A DNA stretch of 64,000 bases from positions 62,001-126,000 of the forward strand of contig MKWP01000007.1 of NCBI GenBank assembly GCA_001899805.1, given 5' to 3'. Each line of letters begins with the position of its first letter. The stretch's first letter is position 1. Positions 7,707 to 17,786 of this stretch are shown here, in pieces. A program made the translations under genes and the position numbers. Below the pieces are notes generated by a model. The model was not told the origin of the DNA and did no database searches. It saw only the letters and a list, made by a program, of their open reading frames with translations. The stretch comes from Lysobacterales bacterium 66-474 (GTDB lineage Bacteria > Pseudomonadota > Gammaproteobacteria > Xanthomonadales > Rhodanobacteraceae).

Positions 7707-9242
7707 TCACGCGCTCGCAGGCGGTCCGAACCAGTGCGTGAGCGCGTCGGCGAGTCCGACATCGGTGCCGTCGCCGACCCAGGCGGCGTGTCCGTCGGGG
7801 CGCACCAGCACCGCGGCCGGTGCTTCGGCCTTGCCGAGCACGGGAAGTTCCCACGCGCCGGTGTATTTCGCGTCGACGCGTTGAACGCGATCCGACCATG
7901 GCGCGACATGCAGGGCATCCCGCGAGGCGAGGTTCAACAGCAGCGGCCGCGCGTCGTGCATCAGCTCGAACACGCGCGTGGCACGGTTCGCGACAACGAT
8001 GTCCAGATCGGGCATGCGCCGCCCCAGCAACGGATGGCCCTCGCCGAAGTCGTAGCGGATGTCCAACCCGCTCGTCATGGCCGCAAAGCGTGCACGCGGC
8101 TCGTCCATGCCGAGCAGTTCGGCCACCACCGCGCGCACGGCCGCGGCATGATCGTCGCTGCGTTGCAAGGCAACCTGCGCCAGCGTGTTGCGCAGCACCC
8201 GCGCGCCGACCGGGTGACGTTCGGCGTGGTAGCTGTCGAGCAGGCTGTCGGGTGAAGCGCCTTTCACCACCTGCGCAAGTTTCCAGCCGAGGTTCACCGC
8301 GTCCTGCACGCCGGTGTTGAGGCCCTGCCCGCCGATCGGCGAATGCACGTGCGCGGCGTCGCCGGCCAGCAGCACGCGGCGGTCACGGTAGTGCGCGGCC
8401 TGCCGCGCCATGTCGGTGAAGCGCGAAATCCAGGTCGGGCTGTGCACGCCATGGTCGGTGCCGCACGCCGCCACCAGCGCTTCGCGGAGCTCGTGCAGCG
8501 TCGGCTCGCGGGTTGCGTCCGGCTGCCGTTCCGGCACCATCACCCGGACCGGACCGCCGTCCTTCCAGATGATCCGGCCATCGCGGATTTCGTAGTCGCG
8601 CTTGCCGAAAGAGTACGTGCCGAGCGCGCCATGATGGATGCCGAGTTCCGGCGCATCGGTCATCTCGACTTCGGCAATCAGGTTGCTGGTGGTGGCATCG
8701 GTGCCGGGAAACGCGATGCCGGCCGCCTTGCGCACCGTGCTGCGCCCGCCGTCGCAACCGACCAGGAATTGCGCGCTCAGCGATCCGCCACCGGACAGAT
8801 CGACACGCACGCCGCGTTCGTCCTGCGCGAAACCCGTCACGTCGCGGCCGCGAAGGTACGTCACGCCAAGCCCGCCGACCCAACCGGCCAGGATGCGCTC
8901 GATGTGGTTTTGCCACAACCCGAGTCCGTACGGATGGCGCGTCGGGAAACCGCCGAGGTCGAACTTGACCCCGGCGAACCCGTTCACCTGCGCGACCTGT
9001 CCCTCCGCGAGGAAACGATCGACGATGCCGCGCTGGTCCAGTACCTCCAGCGTGCGCGCTTGCAAGCCGCCCGCGCGTGAGCCGGCGAGCCCCTGGTTCC
9101 CGCGCCGCTCGACGATGGCAACGTCCACCCCCGCCAACTTCAACTCGCCCGCCAGCATCAATCCGGTGGGGCCGCCGCCGGCGATGACCACGTCATGCTC
9201 GCGGGTTACGGAAGCATCATTTTTCGATGAGGACAAACCCAT
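7707..9242 (-). CDS. FAD-dependent aromatic monooxygenase (class A flavoprotein)
   Basis: The 511-residue protein has the three signatures of single-component flavin hydroxylases: GGGPTG (22-27) for the FAD ADP moiety, CDG at 163-165 (DG motif), and LLAGDAAHVHSPIGGQGLN from about 291 (GD motif). Such enzymes use NAD(P)H and oxygen to hydroxylate phenolic or polyketide rings; the sequence resembles pentachlorophenol monooxygenase and tetracycline-modifying relatives. The last 100 residues form the usual C-terminal thioredoxin-like extension. ATG 9242 has GGGAGGTG just upstream. It is monocistronic with no catabolic genes beside it, so the substrate is unknown. Confidence 0.88.
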   Translation of the reverse strand: MGLSSSKNDASVTREHDVVIAGGGPTGLMLAGELKLAGVDVAIVERRGNQGLAGSRAGGLQARTLEVLDQRGIVDRFLAEGQVAQVNGFAGVKFDLGGFPTRHPYGLGLWQNHIERILAGWVGGLGVTYLRGRDVTGFAQDERGVRVDLSGGGSLSAQFLVGCDGGRSTVRKAAGIAFPGTDATTSNLIAEVEMTDAPELGIHHGALGTYSFGKRDYEIRDGRIIWKDGGPVRVMVPERQPDATREPTLHELREALVAACGTDHGVHSPTWISRFTDMARQAAHYRDRRVLLAGDAAHVHSPIGGQGLNTGVQDAVNLGWKLAQVVKGASPDSLLDSYHAERHPVGARVLRNTLAQVALQRSDDHAAAVRAVVAELLGMDEPRARFAAMTSGLDIRYDFGEGHPLLGRRMPDLDIVVANRATRVFELMHDARPLLLNLASRDALHVAPWSDRVQRVDAKYTGAWELPVLGKAEAPAAVLVRPDGHAAWVGDGTDVGLADALTHWFGPPASA

Positions 9243-9342
9243 TCGCACCTCCCGATCGCCTGATGGCGAGGTCTGAGCGGGCGATTGGACAGCACGACCG
9301 GGGGCTTGCCGCAAGCCCCGTCCCTGCTAGGATATTGATGGT

Positions 9343-9375
9343 GGCGAGGAGAACATTTCTCCTCGCCAATTTTTT
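9343..9375 (+). terminator. Strong intrinsic terminator pointing right, without an obvious gene to terminate
   Basis: Perfect 11-bp arms GGCGAGGAGAA (9343-9353) and TTCTCCTCGCC (9357-9367) with a three-base loop are followed by AA and six T. On the minus strand the hairpin is followed by ACCATC, so it works only for rightward transcripts. Both flanking genes run leftward. A second hairpin, GGGGCTTGC with GCAAGCCCC, lies at 9301-9319. Confidence 0.75.
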
Positions 9376-9399
9376 GGCCGACCCGAAACCGGTGCGCGG

Positions 9400-10041
9400 T
9401 CAGCCGCAAGCGGACTCGTGGACCTGCGGGCAGAATCCCCCGTCGAACATCGCGACGATCGACTTCGGGGTCAGTACGTCGACTCGGACGTCCATGCCGG
9501 GGGCCGGCCGGGACGGACCGTAGCCGTGGTGCGACCACGGGAACAACCGGCCTCGCCAGATCAACCATGCGGCGCCGTCCAGCGCGATGAAGACGCCTGG
9601 CGGCAAATCGCCAAATCGCGCGATGTAGGTCACCTTGCGTCCTCGTCGGGTCACCCGCTCGGCGTGCAAGCGTGTGTCGATCACGCTCACGCGCGGGTCC
9701 GGCTCGTCGAGCAGCCCGGCGTTCGCGGCACACCACGCGCGCTTGAATTCCTTGTAGCGCTGCCGACGACAGTACGCGCACGGCCGGTGTCCCGCCGCGA
9801 AGGCCGTCGCTTCGTCGAGGAAAAACAGTTCGGACCAGGTGTGCGGACTGAACACGCTGCGACGGACGCCACGGAAATGCAGCTCGCACGTGATCCACGC
9901 CTGCGTGCGCCACTGCGCGACAATTTGTTTGCGATCGTCATGAATGATGCCGCGATTGCCGAGCCACGCGCCGCGCGCGGAGACGGCGTCCAAACCACCG
10001 AACGGATTGACACGATTCTGCAGCGGCATGGTGGTCAGCAT
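9400..10041 (-). CDS. Conserved hypothetical protein with a CxxC motif
   Basis: The 213-residue soluble protein contains a short CAYCRRQRYKEF motif, two cysteines that could bind metal or pair, and blocks such as NRGIIHDD and FSPHTWSELFFLDEA. It resembles a widespread uncharacterised family that begins MPLQNRV-TPFG, recalled from memory; no function is known to me. The start may be 10041 or the second methionine at 10029, which matches that family start better. No strong ribosome site distinguishes them. It stands alone, leftward, after the HxlR-controlled membrane gene. Confidence 0.7.
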   Translation of the reverse strand: MLTTMPLQNRVNPFGGLDAVSARGAWLGNRGIIHDDRKQIVAQWRTQAWITCELHFRGVRRSVFSPHTWSELFFLDEATAFAAGHRPCAYCRRQRYKEFKRAWCAANAGLLDEPDPRVSVIDTRLHAERVTRRGRKVTYIARFGDLPPGVFIALDGAAWLIWRGRLFPWSHHGYGPSRPAPGMDVRVDVLTPKSIVAMFDGGFCPQVHESACG

Positions 10042-10135
10042 GCCAGCAATGCCGGCCTGGCGCCCACCATGGGCGCGCAGGCATGCCGAGCAAACCCCCA
10101 GTTGTGCAGCATCGCAACGCGGCGCCGTCGCCGAT

Positions 10136-10783
10136 CTACATGCTGGTCCGAATCAACCGTCGGCTTTGCATCAACGCCGCAACGTGCAGCATCAGGAACA
10201 GCGGCACGAGGAATGCCGGGACGATCAGCAGCGGCAACGTGGCCATGGGCGCGGTGCCGATCGTCCCCGGGGCCGCCACGGCCATCGAGGCGCCGAGGCC
10301 GAGGGCGACCACGAGATCGAGGATGCCGAGCCGGTTCCAGCGGATGAACGCCGCGCTCGCTGCAAAGTCCGGGTCATGCGCAAGGCCAAGGATCATCCAC
10401 GGCGCGGCGAGGCCGACCGCCATGTCGCCGAGGCCGGCGGGCAGGGCAAACAAACCCGGCAGCACCTTGTACGCATACAGGAACAGAAAGCCCAGGCCCG
10501 CGAACCGCCACGCCTGCATGCCCGCGATCAGGCGCAGGTCGAGCGTGAGGATGAAGTCGCGAAAGGCGGGCGACAGCCGCAACCACGCGAAGAAAACCAG
10601 TATCGGTGCGGTGAAGCCAATCGCCATGCCGATGGGTGGTACGCCCGGCTTGCCGAGGAAGGCGCCCTGGGCGCCGAGCCCCACGACCAGCACGAACCAG
10701 ATGGCGAGGACGAGGAAGACGCCGAGACGGATGCCGTTGAACCCGGCGGAATCGGTCGACGGCGGAAGAACGGTCGTTGACAT
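10136..10783 (-). CDS. Integral membrane protein of unknown function, probable HxlR target
   Basis: The 215-residue protein has about six to seven hydrophobic segments, for example GVFLVLAIWFVLVVGLGAQG, AIGFTAPILVFFAWL and TLPLLIVPAFLVPLFLMLHV. It has no signal peptide and no transporter motif that I recognise. ATG 10783 is preceded by GGAG, while the frame remains open upstream through the intergenic region. It is divergent from an HxlR-type regulator, and two identical-design palindromes lie between the genes. Regulation by that protein is therefore likely. Confidence 0.75.
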   Translation of the reverse strand: MSTTVLPPSTDSAGFNGIRLGVFLVLAIWFVLVVGLGAQGAFLGKPGVPPIGMAIGFTAPILVFFAWLRLSPAFRDFILTLDLRLIAGMQAWRFAGLGFLFLYAYKVLPGLFALPAGLGDMAVGLAAPWMILGLAHDPDFAASAAFIRWNRLGILDLVVALGLGASMAVAAPGTIGTAPMATLPLLIVPAFLVPLFLMLHVAALMQSRRLIRTSM

Positions 10784-10798
10784 CGCAATGCTCCAGTG

Positions 10799-10815
10799 AC
10801 TTGCATTTTGCAAGT
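10799..10815. promoter_or_regulatory. Probable HxlR operator 1
   Basis: ACTTGCATTTTGCAAGT is a perfect inverted repeat, ACTTGC-N5-GCAAGT. It lies 16 bp before the membrane gene ATG and is repeated at 10838-10854 with the same arms and spacer length. Confidence 0.75.
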
Positions 10816-10837
10816 GATTAGTGACGGTAGCATACTG

Positions 10838-10854
10838 ACTTGCAACTCGCAAGT
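10838..10854. promoter_or_regulatory. Probable HxlR operator 2
   Basis: ACTTGCAACTCGCAAGT repeats the exact arms of operator 1 with a different spacer. Its centre is 39 bp from that of operator 1, and it lies 14 bp before the regulator ATG, so binding could repress both divergent genes. Confidence 0.75.
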
Positions 10855-10868
10855 TACTCGGATCCGGC

Positions 10869-11282
10869 ATGGCTGCCACCAAGTCCTTCACGCGTTCGCC
10901 CTGCGCGGTCGCCAATTCGCTCGACATCGTGGGCGACAAGTGGTCGCTGCTGGTGGTGCGCGACCTGCTGCACGGCAAGCGCACCTACGGGGAGCTCGCG
11001 GATTCGCCGGAACGCATTCCCACCAACATCCTCGCGGATCGCCTCAAGCGCCTCGAAGACGCCGGCATCGTCACCAGCACGCCGTACCAGCAGCGCCCGG
11101 TGCGGTATGCCTACACATTGACATCCAAGGGCAAGGACCTGGGCGACGTGCTGCTGGCGTTCGTGCGCTGGGGCAAGCGCCACATCCCGGGTACGGTGGT
11201 GTTGGGCGAAGCCAAGGCGGAGGGCAAGCGAACCACACGCAAACCGGCGACGCGCCGCGCGCGGCGGAAACGCGGGAGTTAG
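10869..11282 (+). CDS. HxlR-family winged helix regulator
   Basis: The 137-residue protein has the HxlR signature: a cysteine at position 12 in SPCAVANSLDIVGDKWSLLV, then RTYGELADSPERIPTNILADRLKRLEDAGIV as the winged-helix reading head. Many family members sense quinones, aldehydes or oxidants through that N-terminal cysteine. The C-terminus is a lysine- and arginine-rich tail. It is divergent from the membrane protein gene, with two palindromes between them that are strong candidates for its own binding sites. Confidence 0.92.
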   Translation: MAATKSFTRSPCAVANSLDIVGDKWSLLVVRDLLHGKRTYGELADSPERIPTNILADRLKRLEDAGIVTSTPYQQRPVRYAYTLTSKGKDLGDVLLAFVRWGKRHIPGTVVLGEAKAEGKRTTRKPATRRARRKRGS

Positions 11283-11314
11283 CGCAATTTCGGTTTTGAT
11301 GGTTACGAAAAGCG

Positions 11315-11420
11315 CCCCCATCCGCCTTCGGCACCTTCCCCCGCGCTACGCGCAGGGGAAGGAAATGCTTCGCTTCTCCCGCATGCGGGGGAAGCTGCCC
11401 GAAGGGCTGAAGGGGGGCTT
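11315..11420. repeat. Palindromic repeat family A (copy 3)
   Basis: Hairpins CCTTCCCC with GGGGAAGG and CTTCTCCCGC with GCGGGGGAAG are arranged head to head, flanked by CGCCTTCGGCA and TGCCCGAAGGGC tails. This fills most of the gap between the HxlR gene and nadV. Confidence 0.8.
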
Positions 11421-11528
11421 CTCGTCAGCACTTGAGTCGAAAGTGCTCTAGGCGGTCCACCCTCCCCTGCAAACCACGATCGCTAGAATGATGGACTCGG
11501 CAGATCGGCCGGACCGGCGGCTTCCCGC

Positions 11529-12944
11529 ATGCACCTCGCCCGCAACCTCATCCTCAACACCGACAGCTACAAGGCCAGCCACTGGCTGCAATATCCGCCG
11601 GGCGTCGATGCCACGTTCTTCTACCTCGAAAGCCGTGGCGGCGAATACGAGCGCACGCTGTTCTTCGGCTTGCAGTCGATCCTGAAGGAATATCTTTCCA
11701 GACCGGTGACGGCAGCGATGGTCGACGAGGCGCGGGATTTCTTCGGCGCCCACGGCGAACCGTTCAACGAAGCCGGCTGGCGGCATGTCGTGGATGCGCA
11801 TGGCGGAAAACTCCAGCTGCGCATCCGCGCCGTCGCCGAAGGGACGGTGGTGCCGACACACCAGGCGTTGATGACGATCGAGAGCACCTGCCCTGATTGT
11901 TTCTGGGTGCCGTCGTACGTCGAGACGCTGCTGATGCGGGTGTGGTATCCGGTCACCGTCGCGACCATCAGCTGGCACGTCAAGCAGACGATCCGCACGT
12001 TCCTCGACACAACCAGCGACGACGCAGCCGCACAGATTCCGTTCAAGCTGCACGATTTCGGTTCGCGCGGTGTATCCAGCGCGGAATCGGCGGCGCTGGG
12101 CGGGATGGCGCACCTCGTCAACTTCCAGGGCACCGACACGGTGCTGGGGGTGCTGGCGGCGCGCGAATACTACGGCGAGGCCATGGCGGGTTTTTCGATT
12201 CCCGCGGCCGAGCACAGCACCATCACCGCGTGGGGCAAGGAACATGAACTCGACGCTTACCGCAACATGCTGCGCCAGTTCGCGAAACCCGGCGCGGTGG
12301 TGGCGTGCGTGTCGGACAGCTATGACTTGTTCCACGCGATCGAGGCGATGTGGGGCGGCGCGTTGCGCGAGGAAGTGATCGCGAGCGGCGCGACGCTGGT
12401 GGTGCGTCCCGATTCCGGCGACCCCGCCGAAGTCGTGCACCGCACGCTCAGCATGTTGAACGCCGCGTTCGGCAGCACGATGAACTCGAAGGGCTACCGC
12501 GTGCTGAACCACGTGCGCGTGATCCAGGGCGACGGTGTGAATCCCGATTCGATCCGTCTGATCCTGGAACGCATCACCCACGCGCGTTATTCGGCCGACA
12601 ACATCGCCTTCGGGATGGGCGGCGCGCTGCTGCAGAAGCTGGACCGCGATACCCAGAAGTTCGCGTTGAAATGTTCCGCCGCGCGCATCGACGGCCAATG
12701 GAGGGACGTGTTCAAGGACCCGGTGACCGACCACGCCAAGGCTTCCAAGCGTGGCCGGTTGACGCTGGCGCGACATCGCGAACACGGCACCTTCAAGACC
12801 GTTGCGCTGCCGGACGGCGCCATTGAGGGCAACGCTTCGATGCTTGGCCCGGGATGGCACGATGCACTGGAAACGGTGTGGGAGGATGGAACGCTGCTGC
12901 GCGACTGGACCTTCGCGGAAGTGCGCGCGCGCAGCGCAAACTAG
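11529..12944 (+). CDS. nadV: Nicotinamide phosphoribosyltransferase
   Basis: The 471-residue enzyme condenses nicotinamide with PRPP to form NMN, giving a direct NAD salvage route that bypasses deamidation. Conserved blocks are LNTDSYKASHW at the N-terminus, KLHDFGSRGVSSAESAALGG (173-192), and SIPAAEHSTI with H229, which aligns with the catalytic histidine phosphorylated in this family. VVRPDSGDP and GDGVN form the phosphate and ribose region. The length is usual for bacterial NadV and human NAMPT. It stands alone; NMN adenylyltransferase or NadM is not adjacent. Confidence 0.95.
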   Translation: MHLARNLILNTDSYKASHWLQYPPGVDATFFYLESRGGEYERTLFFGLQSILKEYLSRPVTAAMVDEARDFFGAHGEPFNEAGWRHVVDAHGGKLQLRIRAVAEGTVVPTHQALMTIESTCPDCFWVPSYVETLLMRVWYPVTVATISWHVKQTIRTFLDTTSDDAAAQIPFKLHDFGSRGVSSAESAALGGMAHLVNFQGTDTVLGVLAAREYYGEAMAGFSIPAAEHSTITAWGKEHELDAYRNMLRQFAKPGAVVACVSDSYDLFHAIEAMWGGALREEVIASGATLVVRPDSGDPAEVVHRTLSMLNAAFGSTMNSKGYRVLNHVRVIQGDGVNPDSIRLILERITHARYSADNIAFGMGGALLQKLDRDTQKFALKCSAARIDGQWRDVFKDPVTDHAKASKRGRLTLARHREHGTFKTVALPDGAIEGNASMLGPGWHDALETVWEDGTLLRDWTFAEVRARSAN

Positions 12945-13067
12945 CTTCGCAACACGACGTTGTTCCGGAACGCGGACCTCTGTGATCCTGCGTGAGCGCG
13001 ATCGCACCGATGCAACGTATCGGCAACGGGTCGCGGACCCGCACTCGATCAAGAGGCGCAGTTGAGG

Positions 13068-13206
13068 GAATGCGTTGAAAGCGTAACGAGCGAAGGCAGA
13101 TTGCGCGACGCCGGAGCGCAGCAAGCGGAGCGTACACGTCAGTACGTGAGCATTGCGAGCACCGCCGGCGCGCAAGCTGTCGAGCGCAGTAGCTTTCAGC
13201 GCATTC
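13068..13206. repeat. Long imperfect inverted repeat between convergent genes
   Basis: Outer arms GAATGCGTTGAAAGC (13068-13082) and GCTTTCAGCGCATTC (13192-13206) pair with one G-T. The interior is also imperfectly self-complementary around GTACACGTCAGTAC. The element ends exactly at the dnaE2 stop codon. It may act as a bidirectional terminator between nadV and dnaE2, or be a MITE-like insertion. There is no T-run. Confidence 0.6.
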
Positions 13207-16200
13207 TCAATGGAAGTCGCGCGATCGCGTATCCAGTTCTCCCAACAGCGCCGTCCAGTCCTGCAGCCGTTCCGCGATCAGGTGCTGCACGCCGTGGCGG
13301 CTTTCGAGCTTGCCTTCCACCGCGAGCAGGCGTGATTCCAGCAGCTCGCGGCGCTGGCGTTGCGCGAGGTCGTTCCAGACCACCACGTTGGTCATGCCGT
13401 CCTCGTCTTCCAGCGTCATGAAGATCACGCCGCTGGCAGTTTGCGGACGCTGGCGCAAGGTCACGAGTCCCGCGGTGCGCACCTGCGCGCCGTTGCCGCA
13501 GCGCTTCAGTTCCGCCGAGCGCCTGCAGCGCCTGCGCACAAGCAACGTGCGCAGGAACGACAACGGGTGCGGGCCGAGCGTGGTGCCGGTCAACGCGTAG
13601 TCGGCACGCACGTCTTCCGCACGCGTCGGCAACGGCAACGCGACGTCGACTTCGGCGACGGCTGGAGCGTCCGCAAACAAAGGCGTCGGCGATTCAACGC
13701 CGGCGATGCGCCAGCGTGCGCGGTGCCGGTGTCCGGCCAGCCCCCGCAACGCACCGGCGTCGGCCAGCAACGCGCGTTGCCGTGCATCCAGGTCCGCGCG
13801 CACACACAGATCGGTCACATCGTGGAACGGCTGGCGTGCGCGTTGCGATGCAATATCGTTCGCGGCACCTTCCGGAAAGCCACGGATCATGCGCAAGCCC
13901 AGGCGGATCGCGGGTTGCGGCGCGCCACGCGGCATTTCCGGCACGCAATCCCACACGCTGTGGCGCACGTCCACCGGCAACACGCGGATGCCGTGCCGAC
14001 GCGCGTCCTGCAGCAACTGGTCCGGCGAATAGAATCCCATCGGCGCGGAATTGATCAGCCCGCACGTGAACGCCGCCGGCTCGTGGCGCTTCAGCCAGCA
14101 ACTGGTGTACGTGACCAGCGCGAAACTCGCGGCGTGCGATTCCGGAAAGCCATAGCTGCCGAAGCCCTTGATCTGCTCGAACAGGTGATCGGCGAAAGCT
14201 TGCGAATAACCGTTGGCGAGCATCCCGCGCGCGAGTCGTTCTCGATGCGGTTCGAGTCCGCCGTGGCGCTTCCATGCCGCCATCGAACGGCGCAACTGGT
14301 CGGCTTCGCCGGGCGTATAGCCGGCCGCGACGATCGCGATCTGCATCACCTGTTCCTGGAACAGCGGCACGCCCAGCGTGCGCTCCAACACGGCCTGCAA
14401 CTGCGGCGATGGGTAATCGACCGGTTCCTCGCCACGCCGGCGCCTGAGGTATGGATGCACCATGTCGCCCTGGATCGGGCCGGGCCGCACGATCGCCACC
14501 TCGATCACGAGGTCGTAGAAACATTTCGGCCGCAGGCGCGGCAGCATCGCCATCTGCGCGCGCGATTCGATCTGGAACACGCCGATGGTGTCGGCGCGGC
14601 CGACCATGTCGTACACCGCCGGATCCTCGGCCGGAATGTCGGCCAGCGCCATGTCGCGCCGGCCGGATGCGCGCAGCAGGTCGAAGGTCTTGCGGATCGC
14701 GGTCAACATGCCGAGCGCGAGGCAATCGACCTTCAACAGGCCCAGCACGTCGAGGTCGTCCTTGTCCCACTGGATCACGGTGCGGCCCTCCATCGCCGCG
14801 TTCTCCACCGGCACCAGCGTGCTGAGCGGATGTTCGGACATCACGAAACCGCCGGGGTGCTGCGACAGGTGCCGCGGCATGCCGATCAGCTGCGTGGTCA
14901 GCGCGATCACGCGGCGCAGCAGTGGCGCATCCGGATCGAAACCGCGTTCGCGCAACACTTCATCCAATCCTTGCGTGCCGCCCCAGTGGTCCATGCAGCG
15001 CGCCAGCCGGTCGACCATGTCGGGCGGCAGCCCCAGCGCCTTGGCCACGTCGCGCATCGCGCCGCGTCCGCGATAGGTACTGGCCACCGCGGTGAGCGCC
15101 GCGCGCTCGCGCCCGTAGCGGCGGAACACGTACTGGATCACTTCCTCGCGGCGCTCGTGCTCGAAGTCGATGTCGATGTCGGGCGGTTCGTTGCGCTCGC
15201 GCGACACGAAGCGTTCGAACAGCATGTGCATGCGCGCAGGATCGATCTCGGTGACGCCCAGTGCGTAACACACCGCCGAGTTGGCGGCGGAACCGCGTCC
15301 CTGGCACAGGATTTTCTTTTCGCGCGCGAAACGCACCAGGTCGTGCACGGTCAGGAAATAGGATTCGTAATGCAGCTCGGAAATCAGTGCGAGTTCGTGT
15401 TCGATCAGCGTGCGCGCCTTGGCCGGCACGCCGCCCGGCCAGCGCTTGCGCGCGCCGGCCTCGGTGAGTTCGCGCAGCCAGCTTGCCGCGGTGCGGCCCC
15501 GCGGCACCAGTTCGTGCGGGTATTCGTAGCGCAGTTCTTCCAGCGAGAACGTGCAGCGCGCCGCGATGCGAAGGGTTTCCTGCAGAAGGTCGGCGGGATA
15601 AATCGCGGCCAACGCGCGGCGCGTGCGCAGATGGCGCTCGCCATTGGGAAACAATTTGAACCCGGCTTCGTCCACCGTGGTCCCGTGGCGGATCGCGGTC
15701 AGCGTGTCCTGCAGCGCGCGCCGTCCGCGCACGTGCATGTGCACGTCGCCGGAGGCGACCAGCGGCATGCCGAGTTCCGCGCCGATCGCGCGGAGCCGTG
15801 CAAGCCGCGCGGCATCGTCGGGCCCGCGATGCAACTCCACCGCGAGCCACGCGCGTTCCGGAAACATGCGCCTGACCCACGCGCCTTCCGTCGTGTCCGG
15901 GGATGCGTTCGGAATCCACAGCGCCAGCAATCCATCGTTCGCGGCGCCCGCGAAATCATCGCGCAGAAGTCGATACGCGCCCTTGCCTGCACGCCGCCGC
16001 GCCAGCGTCAGCAACTGGCAAAGCCGCGTGTAGCCGCTGGCGGTCTCGGCGAGAAGCACCAGCTTGGGGCCATCGTCGAGCTGCACTTCGCTGCCGACGA
16101 TCAGGCGCAGGTTGGTTTTCCGCGATGCCTCCAGCGCACGCACGATGCCGGCCAGCGAGGCTTCGTCGGTGATCGCGAGCGCAGCGTATTTCAATTTCGC

Positions 16201-16347
16201 CGCGCGCTCGAACAACTCCTGCGCGACCGACGCGCCGCGCTGGAAGCTGAAGGCCGAGAGACAGTGAAGCTCGGCGTAACCCGGCAACCCGTCATCCCGG
16301 CCAGGGATTGGCCGGGATCCAGCCACAGGGATGTGAAAAACGTTCAC
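13207..16347 (-). CDS. dnaE2: Error-prone DNA polymerase III alpha subunit homologue
   Basis: The roughly 1046-residue protein is the polymerase of the ImuA-ImuB-DnaE2 translesion mutasome. The N-terminal PHP domain begins [12 protein letters not shown]. The C-family polymerase motif PDIDIDF carries catalytic D390, D392 and D394. A helix-hairpin-helix region and a C-terminal OB domain ([20 protein letters not shown]) follow. The start is taken as GTG 16347, whose GTGA overlaps the imuB stop by four bases, with GGGGTGG upstream. Reading back to 16467 would only shadow imuB. As last gene of the SOS operon it is translationally coupled to imuB. Confidence 0.93.
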   Translation of the reverse strand: MNVFHIPVAGSRPIPGRDDGLPGYAELHCLSAFSFQRGASVAQELFERAAKLKYAALAITDEASLAGIVRALEASRKTNLRLIVGSEVQLDDGPKLVLLAETASGYTRLCQLLTLARRRAGKGAYRLLRDDFAGAANDGLLALWIPNASPDTTEGAWVRRMFPERAWLAVELHRGPDDAARLARLRAIGAELGMPLVASGDVHMHVRGRRALQDTLTAIRHGTTVDEAGFKLFPNGERHLRTRRALAAIYPADLLQETLRIAARCTFSLEELRYEYPHELVPRGRTAASWLRELTEAGARKRWPGGVPAKARTLIEHELALISELHYESYFLTVHDLVRFAREKKILCQGRGSAANSAVCYALGVTEIDPARMHMLFERFVSRERNEPPDIDIDFEHERREEVIQYVFRRYGRERAALTAVASTYRGRGAMRDVAKALGLPPDMVDRLARCMDHWGGTQGLDEVLRERGFDPDAPLLRRVIALTTQLIGMPRHLSQHPGGFVMSEHPLSTLVPVENAAMEGRTVIQWDKDDLDVLGLLKVDCLALGMLTAIRKTFDLLRASGRRDMALADIPAEDPAVYDMVGRADTIGVFQIESRAQMAMLPRLRPKCFYDLVIEVAIVRPGPIQGDMVHPYLRRRRGEEPVDYPSPQLQAVLERTLGVPLFQEQVMQIAIVAAGYTPGEADQLRRSMAAWKRHGGLEPHRERLARGMLANGYSQAFADHLFEQIKGFGSYGFPESHAASFALVTYTSCWLKRHEPAAFTCGLINSAPMGFYSPDQLLQDARRHGIRVLPVDVRHSVWDCVPEMPRGAPQPAIRLGLRMIRGFPEGAANDIASQRARQPFHDVTDLCVRADLDARQRALLADAGALRGLAGHRHRARWRIAGVESPTPLFADAPAVAEVDVALPLPTRAEDVRADYALTGTTLGPHPLSFLRTLLVRRRCRRSAELKRCGNGAQVRTAGLVTLRQRPQTASGVIFMTLEDEDGMTNVVVWNDLAQRQRRELLESRLLAVEGKLESRHGVQHLIAERLQDWTALLGELDTRSRDFH

Positions 16348-17774
16348 GCAAACCACCCCTGCAACATGAAGGGCCCGCCTTCGCCCGCGGGCCGGAAGGC
16401 CCACGCGCGCTGGTGCGAGGCGGTCTCGACGACGTAGTAGTCGCGACGCATGTCGGCACCGTCCCACCAGCCGCTTTCGATGCGTTCCGGCCCGGCAAGG
16501 ACGCGTGCGACACGTTCGCGCAGCGGAATGGGCCGCGCGAGCAACCAGGTGGGACGCGGTGGCAACGATTCATCCACGCCGCGGAAGTGACGAGTACCGC
16601 GCGATGGGTTTTCGACCCGCCACGCGCGCTCGGGTCGATGCTCGGGATGCAACGCCAAGCCATGCACTGCGTGTTCGCCCAGCCGTGCGCGCAGGCGCTC
16701 GCGCAAGGCGTCCCAGGTGACGGCCCGCTGCGGGCGCGTGTCGAACAGATCACGGCGCGCCGGCGTGAACGGCGGCAGCTCATCGGAAACCAGGCGCAAG
16801 CCGCATACCGGTTCGCGCAGGCGCGTGCGATCCAGCCGCGCGCGCGCGATCGCGAACAGCAGTTCCGGATCGCGCTCCGGCGCCAGCAAGCCGACGGAGA
16901 TTTCGGTGGGCACGCCGCGTTCGTGTTCGAAGGCCAGCGTGAAACGCTGCGCACCGCTGTCGCGGCCGGCGAGGAAGGCCGAGAAATCGCCCAGCAAGCG
17001 GCGCAGCGGAAACAGCAGCGATTCGTGCGACACGGTGTTGAATGGCAGCTCGATGCGCTGGTCGAACACGTCCGGAGGCTGGTAGCAATCGAGCGCGGTG
17101 CTGGCCGCGCCGCGCAGGTGATCGAGGTGCAGCAAGGCCTGCGCACCGATGCGCTTGCCCAGCTCGGCACGCGGCAACACGAACAACTGGTGCAGCCGCC
17201 GCAAGCCCATTCGTTGCAGGCTTTCCGCGCACACCGCGCCGAGTCCACTGCGTTGCACCGGCAACATGCCCAGCGCATCCAGCAGGTGCGCTTCATCCTC
17301 GATCGCGCAGCCGTCGCGTGCGCGCGCCAGCACGAGCGCTGCGTGCGGATTGGGCGCCGCGGCGATACGGTGTTCGAAACCCAACGCGACGAGATCGCGA
17401 CGCAATTCCGCGTGCAGCGCCGCCCAACCACCGAACAGGCGGAAACTCGCGCGCACTTCCAGCAACAAGGCCTGTGGAAAGGTGCGGCACACCTGCGAGC
17501 TGTAGCGGTACGCCCACGCGGCCAGGAAATCGTGGCAACGCTCGACCGCTGCCGCGTCGTATTCGACCGCGTTCACGCGCGGATACAACGCGCGCGCGGC
17601 GGTCAGCGATTGGCCAGCGGACAGGCCGTGATGCCGCGCCGCGGTGTTGGCGGCGTATACGCGTGCTCGCGATCCCGCGCCTTCGAACAACACCAGCGGC
17701 GCCGGGGCATCGCTGCGTCGTCGCAGCACATCATCCAGTGCGAGTTGGGGAAAGGAAATGCACGCCCACTGCAT
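16344..17774 (-). CDS. imuB: ImuB, catalytically inactive Y-family polymerase homologue
   Basis: The 476-residue protein starts [14 protein letters not shown], where an active Y-family enzyme would have the first acidic catalytic residues; these are missing, as is known for ImuB. It still carries a recognisable Y-family palm and little-finger pattern ([29 protein letters not shown]) and acts as a scaffold linking DnaE2 to the sliding clamp. A possible beta-clamp motif was not pinned down. It begins 12 bp after imuA and overlaps dnaE2 by four bases. Confidence 0.9.
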   Translation of the reverse strand: MQWACISFPQLALDDVLRRRSDAPAPLVLFEGAGSRARVYAANTAARHHGLSAGQSLTAARALYPRVNAVEYDAAAVERCHDFLAAWAYRYSSQVCRTFPQALLLEVRASFRLFGGWAALHAELRRDLVALGFEHRIAAAPNPHAALVLARARDGCAIEDEAHLLDALGMLPVQRSGLGAVCAESLQRMGLRRLHQLFVLPRAELGKRIGAQALLHLDHLRGAASTALDCYQPPDVFDQRIELPFNTVSHESLLFPLRRLLGDFSAFLAGRDSGAQRFTLAFEHERGVPTEISVGLLAPERDPELLFAIARARLDRTRLREPVCGLRLVSDELPPFTPARRDLFDTRPQRAVTWDALRERLRARLGEHAVHGLALHPEHRPERAWRVENPSRGTRHFRGVDESLPPRPTWLLARPIPLRERVARVLAGPERIESGWWDGADMRRDYYVVETASHQRAWAFRPAGEGGPFMLQGWFA

Positions 17775-17786
17775 GACAGCGTCCCA

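Noticed and set aside
6404-7741. 445-codon rightward frame over the esterase
   Set aside because: It is antisense to a gene with a full Ser-Asp-His triad and shows no recognisable domain.
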